Below, piece by piece: positions 1-9,082 of a stretch of DNA of 64,000 bases; the stretch's first letter is position 1, and each line of letters opens with the position of its first letter. The DNA comes from Alphaproteobacteria bacterium. GTDB taxonomy: Bacteria; Pseudomonadota; Alphaproteobacteria; Sphingomonadales; Sphingomonadaceae. The notes below the pieces were generated by a model. The model saw only the letters and a program-made list of their open reading frames with translations, ran no database searches and was not told the DNA's origin. The DNA is taken from assembly GCA_030431875.1 (NCBI GenBank), contig JAUIIG010000005.1, positions 1 to 64,000 of the forward strand. Direction: 5' to 3'. Both the position numbers and the translations under genes were made by a program.

Positions 1-346
1 CCTCTCGATTATATTCGGAATGGCGGATGCCTGTTCCCGCACTCATCACCTGCACATCGCCAGCGACTGTCCGGCCTTCATTGCCCAGGCTGTCCCTGTG
101 CGTGATCGCGCCCGCGCGCACATAGGTGATGATTTCCATGTCGGCATGGGGGTGCGGCGGGAAACCGGTGCCGGCCGCAATGGCATCGTCATTCCATACG
201 CGCAGCGTGCCCCAGTTCATGCGGCCATGATCATGATAATCGGCGAACGAGAAATGATGCCGCGCATTGAGCCAGCCATGATCGGCATGGCCGAGGCTGG
301 CAAACGGACGAATATCGAGGCGGCTTTGCGTGTGAACGTCTGTCAT
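1..346 (-). CDS. pirin family protein (partial, C-terminus off window)
   Basis: This is the N-terminal 115 residues of a cupin-fold pirin; the rest lies beyond the left edge. Visible hallmarks are HHFSFADY near residue 30, HPHADMEIITY at 65-75 (two metal-binding His and a Glu in the family) and SAGTGIRHSEYN near the cut. Bacterial pirins are iron-dependent cupins, some with quercetin dioxygenase activity; the substrate here cannot be told. The start at 346 is preceded by an AGGAG ribosome site. It is transcribed away from the glycine-zipper gene at 537, leaving a 190-bp divergent intergenic region. Confidence 0.88.
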   Translation of the reverse strand, partial: MTDVHTQSRLDIRPFASLGHADHGWLNARHHFSFADYHDHGRMNWGTLRVWNDDAIAAGTGFPPHPHADMEIITYVRAGAITHRDSLGNEGRTVAGDVQVMSAGTGIRHSEYNRE

Positions 347-468
347 GGGAAACTCCTGTCCCGTAGAGTGGTTTATACCGATATAGGAAGCTGATTGCCT
401 TTTGATAATGGACCGGTCGCGTCTGCCCCCTGCCCCGATCCCGACTCCCCGATGAACGGGATGTAGTT

Positions 469-482
469 TTGCATTCATGCAA
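469..482. promoter_or_regulatory. perfect palindrome in divergent promoter region
   Basis: TTGCATTCATGCAA has perfect 6-bp arms around a 2-bp centre. It lies between the divergent pirin and glycine-zipper genes, 55 bp before the latter's start, a typical place for a regulator site. No cognate regulator is visible in the window, so operator function is a guess. Confidence 0.3.
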
Positions 483-536
483 CATTGCCGCCGACCGGGG
501 CGTTTACTCCCCACTTCGGAATAAGGAGGTGGAACA

Positions 537-1067
537 ATGAACAAGCTTCTGACCCACAGTATCGGCGCAATTGCGCTGGGTGCGACAGCCCTGTCGATGA
601 CCGCTGCGCCGGCCTTTGCCGATCCGCCGCGCCATGCGCAGGAACGCGGAAAGGGCCATTGGAAGGGCAAGGGCAAGGGCAAGGGCAACGGCCACTGGAA
701 ACATGGCGACCGCGATCGAAACTATGGTCGCCACTATGACCGTCGCGATACCCGCGTCGTCTATCGCTACGATTATAACCGCCCCGACCCGCGCTATAGC
801 GGCTATTACGCCAACCGCTATTATCGCTCGGGCTATGATCCCATCCGCGTGACGCGCGCGACGCGCATCTATCGCGGCTCAAACGACCGTTATTATTGTC
901 GCCGTTCGGACGGCACGACCGGCCTGATCGTCGGTGCGGCGGTTGGTGGCTTGCTGGGCAACCAGATCGGTCGCGGCGATTCTAGCACGGTTGCGACGAT
1001 ACTCGGTGCGGGCGCAGGCGCGCTGCTGGGCCGTGCGATCGATCGCGGCGACGTAAGCTGCCGCTGA
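537..1067 (+). CDS. glycine zipper 2TM domain envelope protein
   Basis: This 176-residue exported protein has a Sec signal peptide at about 1-28 (ending APAFA), then a Lys/Gly/His low-complexity stretch at about 39-57, then a Tyr/Arg-rich middle. The C-terminus carries a glycine zipper (GAAVGGLLGNQIG and GAGAGALLGRAIDRG, about 132-172), as in the rickettsial 17-kDa antigen/Gly-zipper 2TM family. Such proteins are associated with the outer membrane or envelope integrity; no enzymatic role is suggested. The start is supported by a strong AAGGAGG site. A hairpin terminator follows. Confidence 0.85.
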   Translation: MNKLLTHSIGAIALGATALSMTAAPAFADPPRHAQERGKGHWKGKGKGKGNGHWKHGDRDRNYGRHYDRRDTRVVYRYDYNRPDPRYSGYYANRYYRSGYDPIRVTRATRIYRGSNDRYYCRRSDGTTGLIVGAAVGGLLGNQIGRGDSSTVATILGAGAGALLGRAIDRGDVSCR

Positions 1068-1090
1068 TCCAAATGATACCGGCATAAGAA

Positions 1091-1125
1091 AGGGCGAGCG
1101 ACATCATGTCGTTCGCCCTATTTTC
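1091..1125. terminator. rho-independent terminator, probably bidirectional
   Basis: A 14-bp arm AGGGCGAGCGACAT faces ATGTCGTTCGCCCT with one G-T pair, directly followed by a T-rich run (ATTTTC). The opposite strand also has T residues after the stem, so it could end both the gene at 537 and the convergent lipoprotein gene at 1163. Confidence 0.85.
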
Positions 1126-1162
1126 TGTCCGACACCGCGCCACACGGCGCAGGGCGTTTCAA

Positions 1163-1288
1163 TCAGTGCATGGCTTCCTCGCCGGCACGACCGACAGATT
1201 CAATATCCCGGCCCACACCTTTCACAGTATTGCAGGCAGCCAGCGTCAGCGTCGCCGCAGCCACGATAATCACAACTATTCTGCTCAT
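1163..1288 (-). CDS. entericidin A/B-like small lipoprotein
   Basis: This 41-residue lipoprotein has a hydrophobic signal and an LAAC lipobox (Cys at about 19), followed by NTVKGVGRDIES. That N-terminus is typical of the entericidin family of small, stress-linked membrane lipoproteins. A longer reading frame exists, but the internal ATG at 1288 has a GGAGGAA site and puts the signal peptide at the N-terminus. It converges on the glycine-zipper gene, with the shared terminator between them. Confidence 0.85.
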   Translation of the reverse strand: MSRIVVIIVAAATLTLAACNTVKGVGRDIESVGRAGEEAMH

Positions 1289-1336
1289 TTTTCCTCCGTC
1301 GATCGCGACCTTTGTATATCGCATATTAGATCGGGC

Positions 1337-1364
1337 TTGCGAGCGAGGCAAGCAAGCCTATTAT
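1337..1364 (+). promoter_or_regulatory. candidate promoter for flavoprotein gene
   Basis: TTGCGA and TATTAT are separated by 16 bp in an AT-rich stretch 130 bp before the start at 1495. This is a match by eye to a sigma-70-like consensus only. Confidence 0.3.
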
Positions 1365-1494
1365 TGCAACGCGTCATAGTATAACAACGGCTTTTTCGAT
1401 AAAATTTAGCATATTCCATTCATAGTCATATTAATGTTTCTTTAGCCAATATGTTGCATGCCGAATTCAAGGTACCGCCACCGGGGGAATTTAC

Positions 1495-3069
1495 ATGTCG
1501 CTGAGCGACCATAGCACTGAAATAGCCATCATCGGCGCTGGCCCGGCCGGCCTGACCTCTGCCTATCTTCTTTCGAAGAGCGGCCACAAGGTCACCGTCA
1601 TCGAAAAAGACCCGCATTATGTCGGCGGGATCAGCCGCACGGTGGAGCATGAAGGCTTCCGCTTTGACATTGGCGGACACCGCTTCTTTTCGAAATCCAA
1701 AGAAGTCGTCGACCTGTGGAATGAAATTCTCCCCGATGATTTCATTCAGCGCCCGCGCATGAGCCGCATCTATTATGAGGGCAAGTTCTACAGCTACCCG
1801 CTGCGCGCGTTTGAGGCGCTGTGGAACCTCGGCATTTTTCGCTCGACCCTGTGCATGATGAGCTATGCCAAGGCGAAGGCTTTCCCGAACCGCAACGTCC
1901 GCAGCTTTCAGGACTGGGTCGTCAACCAGTTCGGCCACAAACTGTTTTCGATCTTCTTCAAGACCTATACCGAAAAGGTATGGGGCATGCCGTGCGACGA
2001 AATGTCGGCGGACTGGGCGGCGCAACGCATCAAGGGGCTGTCGCTCTGGGGCGCGGTGACCGACGGCTTGAAGCGCAGCCTGGGCCTCAACAAGAAGCCC
2101 AATGACGGCATGGCGACCAAGACCCTGCTCGAAACCTTCCGCTATCCGCGCCTTGGCCCCGGCATGATGTGGGAAGCCGCGCGCGACAAGATCATCGCCA
2201 CCGGCAAGGGCCAGGTGGTGATGGGCCACGCACTCGAACAGCTCGCCAGCGATGGCGAGGGCGGCTGGCGCATGACGGCCAGCGCCGAAGACGGCAGCAA
2301 GGTGATGATCCGCGCAAAGGACACGATCAGCTCTGCCCCGATGCGCCAGCTGGCCGCCCGCATGCACCCGCTGCCCGAAACCACGCTGGAAGCATCGAAC
2401 CTCAAATACCGCGACTTCCTGACCGTGGCGCTGATGATCAAGTCGGAAGACCTCTTCCCCGACAACTGGATCTACATCCACGACAGCAAGGTGCAGGTTG
2501 GCCGCGTGCAGAACTTCCGTTCGTGGTCGCCCGAAATGGTGCCCGACGAGGACGTGGCCTGCGTGGGCCTCGAATACTTCTGCTTCGAAGGCGATGGCCT
2601 GTGGTCGATGGCCGACGACGACCTCGTCGAACTGGCCAAGAAGGAAATGGACATCCTCGGCCTCGTTTCGCCTGACAAGGTGATCGGCGGCGCCGTGGTG
2701 AGGCAGGAGAAGGCCTATCCCGTCTATGACGAGGACTATGCCGCCAATGTCGATGCCATGCGCGTCGAGCTGGAAGCCAAGTATCCCACGCTGCACCTGG
2801 TCGGCCGCAACGGCATGCATCGCTACAACAACCAGGACCACGCCATGATGACCGCCATGCTGACGGTGGAGAACATCATTGCCGGTGAGCGCGTCTACGA
2901 CACCTGGTGTGTCAACGAAGACGCCGAATATCACGAAGCCGGTGACGAAGGTGCGGAGAAGTCGCTGCCCGAGGGCCGCAAGCCGGTGTCGGAAGACCAG
3001 GCTGCCGCGCTCAACTCGGTCCGCAACGTGCCGGAGCGTGTCGCTGGCGACAAGAAGAAGGCTGCCTGA
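1495..3069 (+). CDS. NAD(P)/FAD-dependent oxidoreductase, UDP-galactopyranose mutase-like
   Basis: This 524-residue flavoprotein has an N-terminal dinucleotide-binding motif [15 protein letters not shown] (about 12-26), the ERGG-type continuation [13 protein letters not shown], and the GGHRFFSK segment shared by amine-oxidase/UDP-galactopyranose-mutase-like proteins. It is probably cytoplasmic. The exact substrate is unknown; the family includes sugar-nucleotide mutases and protoporphyrinogen-oxidase-like enzymes. A GtrA-type protein begins two bases after its stop and a GT-C-like membrane protein follows, suggesting a lipid-linked sugar pathway. The C-terminal tail past about residue 480 is charged and less conserved-looking. 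Confidence 0.82.
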   Translation: MSLSDHSTEIAIIGAGPAGLTSAYLLSKSGHKVTVIEKDPHYVGGISRTVEHEGFRFDIGGHRFFSKSKEVVDLWNEILPDDFIQRPRMSRIYYEGKFYSYPLRAFEALWNLGIFRSTLCMMSYAKAKAFPNRNVRSFQDWVVNQFGHKLFSIFFKTYTEKVWGMPCDEMSADWAAQRIKGLSLWGAVTDGLKRSLGLNKKPNDGMATKTLLETFRYPRLGPGMMWEAARDKIIATGKGQVVMGHALEQLASDGEGGWRMTASAEDGSKVMIRAKDTISSAPMRQLAARMHPLPETTLEASNLKYRDFLTVALMIKSEDLFPDNWIYIHDSKVQVGRVQNFRSWSPEMVPDEDVACVGLEYFCFEGDGLWSMADDDLVELAKKEMDILGLVSPDKVIGGAVVRQEKAYPVYDEDYAANVDAMRVELEAKYPTLHLVGRNGMHRYNNQDHAMMTAMLTVENIIAGERVYDTWCVNEDAEYHEAGDEGAEKSLPEGRKPVSEDQAAALNSVRNVPERVAGDKKKAA

Positions 3070-3071
3070 GG

Positions 3072-3473
3072 GTGACCGCCATGTTCCAGCGTCTCGCTGA
3101 CCTGCGGCTGGTCCGCTACCTGCTCGCCAGCGTCGGCGCGCTGGCAGTGGATGTAGGCAGCTTCCTTGCCCTGCTGTCGCTGGGCATGTGGGCGGCCGGT
3201 GCATCTGCCATTGGTTATTGCCTCGGCATCGTGGCGCACTGGCTGATGTCGAGCCGCGCAGTCTTTATCGGCAATGTCGCCGAACGCGGCGCGGCCCGCA
3301 CGCGGCAGAAGGCGCTGTTCGTAATCTCGGCTTTGGTTGGCCTGGGGCTGACCACGGGGATTGTCTGGGCAGGTGATGCCTCGGGCTTCGATCCACGCCT
3401 TGCCAAGTTGGTGGCCATCGCCGTCAGCTTCACTGCCACATGGCTCCTACGCAGCCGCGTGGTTTTCCGTTAG
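3072..3473 (+). CDS. GtrA family membrane protein
   Basis: This 133-residue protein has four predicted membrane segments and the GtrA signature region (RYLLASVGALAVDVG, then the GIVAHWLMSSRAVF segment). GtrA proteins are thought to flip or present polyprenyl-phosphate-linked sugars across the inner membrane. The GTG at 3072 is two bases after the flavoprotein stop; ATG at 3081 is an alternative start. It is the middle gene of a tight three-gene unit. Confidence 0.85.
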   Translation: MTAMFQRLADLRLVRYLLASVGALAVDVGSFLALLSLGMWAAGASAIGYCLGIVAHWLMSSRAVFIGNVAERGAARTRQKALFVISALVGLGLTTGIVWAGDASGFDPRLAKLVAIAVSFTATWLLRSRVVFR

Positions 3474-3485
3474 AGACTGATCCCG

Positions 3486-5228
3486 ATGGATGATCGGGGG
3501 TTCAATTGGCGCGCGCATGTGCGCAGCTGGCAGGCGGTGCTGGCCGTGTGGCTGGCCTATGTGCTGGTGCGCCTGGCGATCCAGCCGCTGCTCGGCTGGG
3601 AGCCGGTAGGGCCGGACGACTGGACGCGCCTGCTGGAAGTCCGCGCCTTGCTGGACGGGCAGGGCTGGTGGGACGTCACCCAGTACCGGATGAACCCGCC
3701 GGACGGATTCTCGATGCACTGGTCGCGGCTGGTGGACCTGCCGTTGGCGCTGCTGACGCTGCTGTTCGGCGAGACCGTGGCCATGGTCATGGTGCCGCTG
3801 CTGTGGTTGCTGCCCGCGCTGTTCGCCTTGCGGGCGATCATGCTGCGGCTGGACTTCGGCGACCTCGCCTTCCTGTTCGGACTAATCCTGCTGCCGCTCT
3901 TCCCGCTGCTTCCAGGCAATTTCGCTCCCTTCCGCATCGACCACCACGCCCCGCAGGCGGTGCTGGCGCTGGTCTGCGCCGCGCTGCTGCTGCGCGACAG
4001 CAGGTGGAGTGCCATTGCTTGCGGCATCTGTGCGGCGGCCTGGGTGGTGATTTCGCTGGAGGGGCTGCCCCTGGTGGCGGTTCTCGCGGGGCTTTACGGC
4101 GTGCGATACTGGTTCGGTGAGCGCACCTTGCTGCCGTGGTTCCTTGGCGCCCTGGCGTCAGCGTCCGCTGTCCTGTCCTATGCAATACGCGGGCCACTCG
4201 ACATGGCCTACTGCGATATCCTGCTGCCCGGCCAAATCATGACCTTCGCCGTTGCTGCGGTAATTGCGGCGATGATTCCTTTCCTGCCCTGGCAAGACCG
4301 CGTGCAGGGCCGCACCGTCGCCCTCGTAGTGATGGGCATCGTCTGCCTGCAATTGGCGAGCAGCCTGCTCGGCCCCTGCGCCACCAACCCGATGGCCGAG
4401 CTCGATCCGGTGCTCCAGACCTACTGGCACGGTTACATCATGGAAGGCTTGCCGGTGTGGAAGCAGCAGGTCTCGGTCGCGCTGATGCTGGTCTGGACCG
4501 TGGGGATCATCGTCGCCGGTTGGTGGACCGCGCATTGCTGCGGAATTTTCCATCAGGGGCGAGCGCTGGCCTGTACGCTGCTGTTCCTCTTCGCGCTGGC
4601 AGCTGGCGCATACTCGCTGCTGGTAATGCGCGAAGGCGCGGTGGCGCAATTGCTCGCCATTCCCTTTGCGGCCCTGCTGATGGCGGAGTGGTTGCCCAGG
4701 GCTCGCGCCATGGCGGCACCGGTGCCGCGCATTCTGGCGACGCTGGCGGCGGTGGGCCTGACTACACCGCTGTTCGCGAGTGCCTTTGCCAAGCCGCTCG
4801 ACAAGCATTTCCCGGCAGAGACCATGCAGCCTGACGTGCTGGCCATGCTGGAGCCGGGCCAATGTGACTATTCGCGACTTGCCGGCATGGAACCCGGACT
4901 GGTCTTGGCGCCGCTCGACGCCGGACCGGCGATCCTCGGCATGACCGGCCACACGGTCGTCGCAGCCAGCTATCACCGCAACCAGGCCCCGATGGCAGAT
5001 GTGATTTCGGCGCTCACTGGCTCTACCCAACAAGCACGAAAGATAATCGACAGCTACGCACCCGACTATGTTGTGATTTGCGCAGCATCGCCCGACGTTG
5101 CGCTCTATCGTACTGCCGCGCCGGACAATTTCGCCAACGCGTTACTGTCGGAGGAAGCGCCGGACTGGCTGGAACGCGACGAAGCAGCGAGCGCAGGCCC
5201 GCTGCACGTCTACCGCGTCATCCGTTAA
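3486..5228 (+). CDS. polytopic membrane protein, GT-C glycosyltransferase-like
   Basis: This 580-residue protein has about a dozen hydrophobic segments. The first loop contains DDWTRLLEVRALLDGQGWWD and PPDGFSMHWSRL. An acidic DD motif in the first external loop is characteristic of GT-C glycosyltransferases (PMT/STT3-like), which use polyprenyl-phosphate sugars at the outer face of the inner membrane. It follows the flavoprotein and GtrA genes with 12 bp spacing. The C-terminal 150 residues (with CDYSRLAGMEPG) look like a soluble domain. Similar proteins are often mislabelled AcrB-like. Donor and acceptor are unknown. Its stop overlaps the convergent msrB stop. Confidence 0.65.
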   Translation: MDDRGFNWRAHVRSWQAVLAVWLAYVLVRLAIQPLLGWEPVGPDDWTRLLEVRALLDGQGWWDVTQYRMNPPDGFSMHWSRLVDLPLALLTLLFGETVAMVMVPLLWLLPALFALRAIMLRLDFGDLAFLFGLILLPLFPLLPGNFAPFRIDHHAPQAVLALVCAALLLRDSRWSAIACGICAAAWVVISLEGLPLVAVLAGLYGVRYWFGERTLLPWFLGALASASAVLSYAIRGPLDMAYCDILLPGQIMTFAVAAVIAAMIPFLPWQDRVQGRTVALVVMGIVCLQLASSLLGPCATNPMAELDPVLQTYWHGYIMEGLPVWKQQVSVALMLVWTVGIIVAGWWTAHCCGIFHQGRALACTLLFLFALAAGAYSLLVMREGAVAQLLAIPFAALLMAEWLPRARAMAAPVPRILATLAAVGLTTPLFASAFAKPLDKHFPAETMQPDVLAMLEPGQCDYSRLAGMEPGLVLAPLDAGPAILGMTGHTVVAASYHRNQAPMADVISALTGSTQQARKIIDSYAPDYVVICAASPDVALYRTAAPDNFANALLSEEAPDWLERDEAASAGPLHVYRVIR

Positions 5229-5725
5229 GCCGGACGGAATTCCAGCGCCACGCCGTTGATGCAGTGGCGGTGGCCGGTCGGGCGCGGGCCGTCGTTGAAG
5301 CGGTGGCCCAGGTGGCCGCCGCAATCGGCGCAATGTTCCTCGGTGCGCGGATAGCCCAGCAGGCGGTCCACCGAATACCCGACAGCGCCGTTGTCGATCG
5401 GGCGCCAGAAGCTCGGCCAGCCGGTGCCGCTATCGTACTTGTGCTCGCTGGAGAACAGCGCATTGCCGCAGCCCTGGCAGTGGAAAGTGCCGTCGCGGTG
5501 TTCGTTGTTCAGCGGCGAGGTGAAGGCGCGCTCGGTGCCGGCCTCACGCAGGATGCGGTACTGTTCGCGCGTCAGGCGCTCGCGCCATTCGGCTTCGGTG
5601 TAGCTGACACGGAAATTCCCCTGCGCGCGGGCGGGGGTGCCGCCACAGGCGGCCAGGGCAAAGGAGGACATGCCCATGCCAAGCCAGCCAAGGGCAGAGC
5701 GGCGGGTGGTCGGATTCTTTATCAT
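5225..5725 (-). CDS. msrB: peptide-methionine (R)-S-oxide reductase, Tat-exported lipoprotein
   Basis: This 166-residue MsrB reduces methionine-R-sulfoxide in oxidised proteins. The catalytic domain has zinc-type CxxC pairs (FHCQGCG and EHCADCGGHLGH), the GTGWPSFW motif and the C-terminal HRHCINGVALEF with the catalytic Cys. The N-terminus has a twin-arginine motif (TTRRSALGW) followed by a lipobox-like LAAC, so it is probably a Tat-exported periplasmic lipoprotein. The longer frame upstream is discarded because the ATG at 5725 places the signal at the terminus. It is last in an operon with the ABC-2 exporter (10-bp gap). Confidence 0.9.
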   Translation of the reverse strand: MIKNPTTRRSALGWLGMGMSSFALAACGGTPARAQGNFRVSYTEAEWRERLTREQYRILREAGTERAFTSPLNNEHRDGTFHCQGCGNALFSSEHKYDSGTGWPSFWRPIDNGAVGYSVDRLLGYPRTEEHCADCGGHLGHRFNDGPRPTGHRHCINGVALEFRPA

Positions 5726-5735
5726 GACAGGTCTT

Positions 5736-6998
5736 CTATGCAGTGGGAGCAGAACTGTTCCTGAACATTCCTGCCAGCAGTTTCGCCGGAGAGCGAGACT
5801 TGCCTGCACCTTGCGGCCCCGATTTCATCACGCGGCGGCGGAACATTGATGAACCCGCACGCACGAATATAGCCACCCACATGGCTTGCCATGCCAATGC
5901 CAGCAGGTGCGGCCACAGCGTATCTTCGATCGCTGCTCGCGCCACCATGGCGAAGGGGGACGAGAGGGGGAATGCCATGGCCGTATATTCGATCCAGCCC
6001 CCCCGATCGGTTACCGCGAGGCTCGCGAGGAAGAAGACGATGATCTGGAACATGGTCGCGGGCATCGACAGCGTCTGCACCTCGCGCACGGTGGAGGCGA
6101 GCGAGCCGACGGCAAGGAAGATCGATCCCAGCAACAGGTAACCCATGCCGAAATAGATGGCGAAGAGTACGAAGAACATCGGCCAGCCCACGCCGGGATT
6201 GGCATAGTCCGACAGCGACTGGCCGCCCGCATAGAGGACTGCCGCACCGGTGCTGCCCCAGACCGCGATGCCGACCACCGAGATGGCAAGCATGGCGAAC
6301 AGCTTGCCGACGAAGACCGCGTCCATGGGAATGGCGGCGGCGAGCACTTCGATGATCTTGTTGCCCTTCTCCTCGACCAGGTTGGACAGCACCATCGAAG
6401 CCAGCAGCATGATCAGCAGGAACAGCAGCACCTGGCCGCCCTGCGCGGTCTTGATGCGGCCCGAGGTCTCGCTCGCGCCGCTGGTCACGACGGTTTCGGT
6501 GGAGACAGGCGGATAGCTGCGCGCGCCGGGTTCAGCGGCGTTGCCCGCGATCATGCCGACGATGCCGTTCCAGCGTTGGACGCGGCCTTCGGTGGCGGTC
6601 AGCGTCGGAGCGTCGATGGTGCCGGTGACGACGGCGGCCAGGCTACCCTCGGCGTTTTCGAGGACGGCGCGGGCGTCGTAGTCTTCGCCCTCTTCGAGCC
6701 GGGCGATCTCCACCATCGGCGGCACCCCGCCGCGCAGCTGGTTCGCCAGTTCGTTGCGCGAGGCGATCATGGCATCGACCTGCTCGCCTTCCATGGCAAT
6801 GCCGATGTCGGCTACCGGCGTTTCGCTCTGCACTTGCGCGCCGACGCCGCTTGCCAGCGCCATGACGACGACCGGGAACAGCGGGCCGAGCAGGAAGAAG
6901 ATGAAAGCGCGGCTGAACAGGATGGCGGTGAAATCGCGGCGGGCGACGACGTATGCGGCGCGCCAGAGCGGCAGGCGGCCGGCGTTGGCATTACTCAT
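5736..6998 (-). CDS. ABC-2 type transporter permease (NatB-like)
   Basis: This 420-residue permease has a first membrane segment after a cytoplasmic N-terminus (RDFTAILFSRAFIFFLLGPL), a large periplasmic domain (about 50-190), then five C-terminal membrane segments including SMVLSNLVEEKGNKIIEVL. This is the NatB/ABC-2 arrangement. It works with the ATPase just upstream to export an unknown substrate. The ATG at 6998 overlaps the ATPase stop by 4 bp (ATGA), which fixes the start over a longer frame. msrB follows after 10 bp. Confidence 0.87.
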   Translation of the reverse strand: MSNANAGRLPLWRAAYVVARRDFTAILFSRAFIFFLLGPLFPVVVMALASGVGAQVQSETPVADIGIAMEGEQVDAMIASRNELANQLRGGVPPMVEIARLEEGEDYDARAVLENAEGSLAAVVTGTIDAPTLTATEGRVQRWNGIVGMIAGNAAEPGARSYPPVSTETVVTSGASETSGRIKTAQGGQVLLFLLIMLLASMVLSNLVEEKGNKIIEVLAAAIPMDAVFVGKLFAMLAISVVGIAVWGSTGAAVLYAGGQSLSDYANPGVGWPMFFVLFAIYFGMGYLLLGSIFLAVGSLASTVREVQTLSMPATMFQIIVFFLASLAVTDRGGWIEYTAMAFPLSSPFAMVARAAIEDTLWPHLLALAWQAMWVAIFVRAGSSMFRRRVMKSGPQGAGKSRSPAKLLAGMFRNSSAPTA

Positions 6999-7975
6999 TG
7001 GCCTTCTCCCGAATCCTGTTTGACCATATCGCGCGCGGCAGCCTCGCCGGCGATGGCGACGAAGGCGTCGTGCAGCCCGGCGCGTTCGATGGAGAGCGAA
7101 TGGATGCCTGCTTCGCCCTCGATCAGGGCTTTCAGCAGCGGCTCTACCCCGCTTTCTGGCAGCGGGAAGTACCAGTAGTCGCCAACGCGGCGGGTCGCCT
7201 CGGGCAGGGCCTCGCGCCACGGGCCGTCAGGATTGCGGGTTTCGAGGCGGACCTGTGCCGGGATGCGATCGCGCGCTTCCTCCACGCTGCCGGCATAAGG
7301 TACCTTGCCGCCCGCAATGATGGCGATGCCTTCGCACAGCCGTTCGGCATGGGCGATGACGTGGGTGGAGAAGATTACCGTGGTGCCCTTGTCAGCGAGG
7401 CCGCGGATCAGCTGTTCCAGCTTGCCCTGGTTGATCGCGTCGAGGCCACTGAAGGGTTCGTCGAAGACCACCAATTGCGGTTCGTGCACCAGCGTGCCGA
7501 GCAGCTGGACGGTCTGCGCCATGCCCTTGGACAGCTGGCGGATCTGCTTGTCGATGGCGTGGCCGAGCCCGTGCTGCTCCAGCAGTTCCTTGCCGCGCTG
7601 GCGCCCGACCTCCAGCGGCAGGCCGCGCAGTGCGCCCATGAAGGCGATGGCGTCGTAGCTCTTCATCGAGGGGTAGAGGCCACGTTCTTCGGGCAGGTAG
7701 CCGATGCGGCGGGCGACATCCTGCGGGTTTTCCGCGCCGAGTACGCGGCGATAGCCCTCGTCCGGATCGATGATCCCCAGCAGCATGCGCAGCGTGGTGG
7801 TCTTGCCCGCGCCATTGGGGCCGAGCACGCCATAGATTGCGCCCCTGGGTACGGAAATGTCCACACCGTCGACGGCCAGCGTGCCGTCGAAACGTTTGAC
7901 TAGTCCGCGCGCCTCGATCGCCAGTTCGTCGGCCTTGCCCATTTCGGCTGTGAATTCGCCTGTCGCCATATCCAT
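6995..7975 (-). CDS. ABC transporter ATP-binding protein (NatA-like)
   Basis: This 326-residue nucleotide-binding subunit has Walker A (GPNGAGKTTT), the signature LSKGMAQ and Walker B (LVVFDEPFSGLD), followed by the H-loop region FSTHV. The C-terminal 90 residues match the extra domain common in DUF4162-type ATPases that pair with ABC-2 permeases. The start is taken at 7975; ATG at 7969 is two codons in. It is the first gene of the ATPase-permease-msrB operon, divergent from queG with only 45 bp between the starts. Confidence 0.9.
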   Translation of the reverse strand: MDMATGEFTAEMGKADELAIEARGLVKRFDGTLAVDGVDISVPRGAIYGVLGPNGAGKTTTLRMLLGIIDPDEGYRRVLGAENPQDVARRIGYLPEERGLYPSMKSYDAIAFMGALRGLPLEVGRQRGKELLEQHGLGHAIDKQIRQLSKGMAQTVQLLGTLVHEPQLVVFDEPFSGLDAINQGKLEQLIRGLADKGTTVIFSTHVIAHAERLCEGIAIIAGGKVPYAGSVEEARDRIPAQVRLETRNPDGPWREALPEATRRVGDYWYFPLPESGVEPLLKALIEGEAGIHSLSIERAGLHDAFVAIAGEAAARDMVKQDSGEGQ

Positions 7976-8020
7976 GCTGTACCCGCTAGAGGGAAGGAAT
8001 GAACACCAAGCTGCCAGTTT

Positions 8021-9082
8021 ATGGTTAACAGGCAAGACACTGTTTCGCTTGAGGATGAACTCAAGGCGAAAGCGCGCGAGCTGGGCTTCGTGGCCGTGGG
8101 CATTGCGCCAGCCAGCGATAACCCAGTGCAGGTCGCGCGCCTGCACGAGTGGCTGGGCGAGGGCTTCCATGGCTCGATGGGCTGGATGGAGGACCGCGCC
8201 GAAGTGCGGCAGGGCCCCCAATCAATGTGGCCGGCAGCCAGGAGCGTGATCGCACTGGGCATGAGTTATGCGCCCGATGTCGACCCGCTGGCGCCCGAAG
8301 AAGCGGGACGTGAGGCGAAGATCTCCGTCTATGCGCAAGGGCGCGATTACCATGACGTACTGAAGAAGGCGGCCAAGGCGCTGGCGCGCTGGCTGGTGGA
8401 GAAACGGCCGGGAACCGAGCTCAAGGTTTTCGTCGATACGGCACCCGTGATGGAGAAGCCGCTGGGCGAGGCTGCGGGGCTGGGCTGGCAGGGTAAGCAC
8501 ACCAACGTGGTCAGCCGCGAGCACGGTAACTGGCTGTTTCTCGGGGCAATCTACACCACGCTTGAGCTTTCACCCGACGCGCCGCACGCGGACCGCTGCG
8601 GTTCCTGCCGTGCCTGCCAGGTCGCCTGTCCGACGGATGCCTTTCCTGAACCGTATCGGTTAGATGCGAGAAAATGCATATCCTATCTGACGATAGAACA
8701 TCACGGTCCGATCCCGCTCGAGTTCCGCGAGGCCATCGGCAACCGCATCTACGGCTGCGATGACTGCCTCGCCGCCTGCCCATGGAACAAGTTCGCCGAG
8801 GTTGCCGCCCGCCACGCGAAGCTCGCCCCTCGCGAAGACCTCATCGCGCCTGACCTCGCAGGCCTGCTGGCGCTGGACGACGCGGCGTTTCGCGCGAAAT
8901 TCTCCGGTTCGCCGATCAAGCGTGTCGGGCGCAACCGCTTCGTGCGCAATTGCCTGATCGCGGCAGGGAACAGCGGCAACCGCGCCCTGTTGGTGCAGGT
9001 CGACCCACTGCAGGACGATCCCGATCCGGTTGTTGCTGAAGCGGCCCAATGGGCTGCAGCGCAACTTACCTCATCTCTTTGA
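8021..9082 (+). CDS. queG: epoxyqueuosine reductase QueG
   Basis: This 353-residue cobalamin- and iron-sulfur-dependent enzyme makes the last step to queuosine in tRNA (epoxyqueuosine to queuosine). Two 4Fe-4S motifs are clear: [13 protein letters not shown] (about 192-204) and [10 protein letters not shown] (about 247-256). The DUF1730-like N-terminal region with [11 protein letters not shown] is present, and the C-terminus fits the usual HEAT-like tail. Its 3' end overlaps the convergent flavoprotein gene by 17 bp. Confidence 0.95.
   Translation: MVNRQDTVSLEDELKAKARELGFVAVGIAPASDNPVQVARLHEWLGEGFHGSMGWMEDRAEVRQGPQSMWPAARSVIALGMSYAPDVDPLAPEEAGREAKISVYAQGRDYHDVLKKAAKALARWLVEKRPGTELKVFVDTAPVMEKPLGEAAGLGWQGKHTNVVSREHGNWLFLGAIYTTLELSPDAPHADRCGSCRACQVACPTDAFPEPYRLDARKCISYLTIEHHGPIPLEFREAIGNRIYGCDDCLAACPWNKFAEVAARHAKLAPREDLIAPDLAGLLALDDAAFRAKFSGSPIKRVGRNRFVRNCLIAAGNSGNRALLVQVDPLQDDPDPVVAEAAQWAAAQLTSSL

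Noticed and set aside
655-695. Repeated AAGGGC units that look like a microsatellite
   Set aside because: They encode the Lys-Gly low-complexity stretch of the glycine-zipper protein in frame.
1456-1476. SphI-, EcoRI- and KpnI-type sites within 21 bp, like a cloning polylinker
   Set aside because: The flanks read on without any vector sequence and the next gene starts normally, so chance is the simpler reading.
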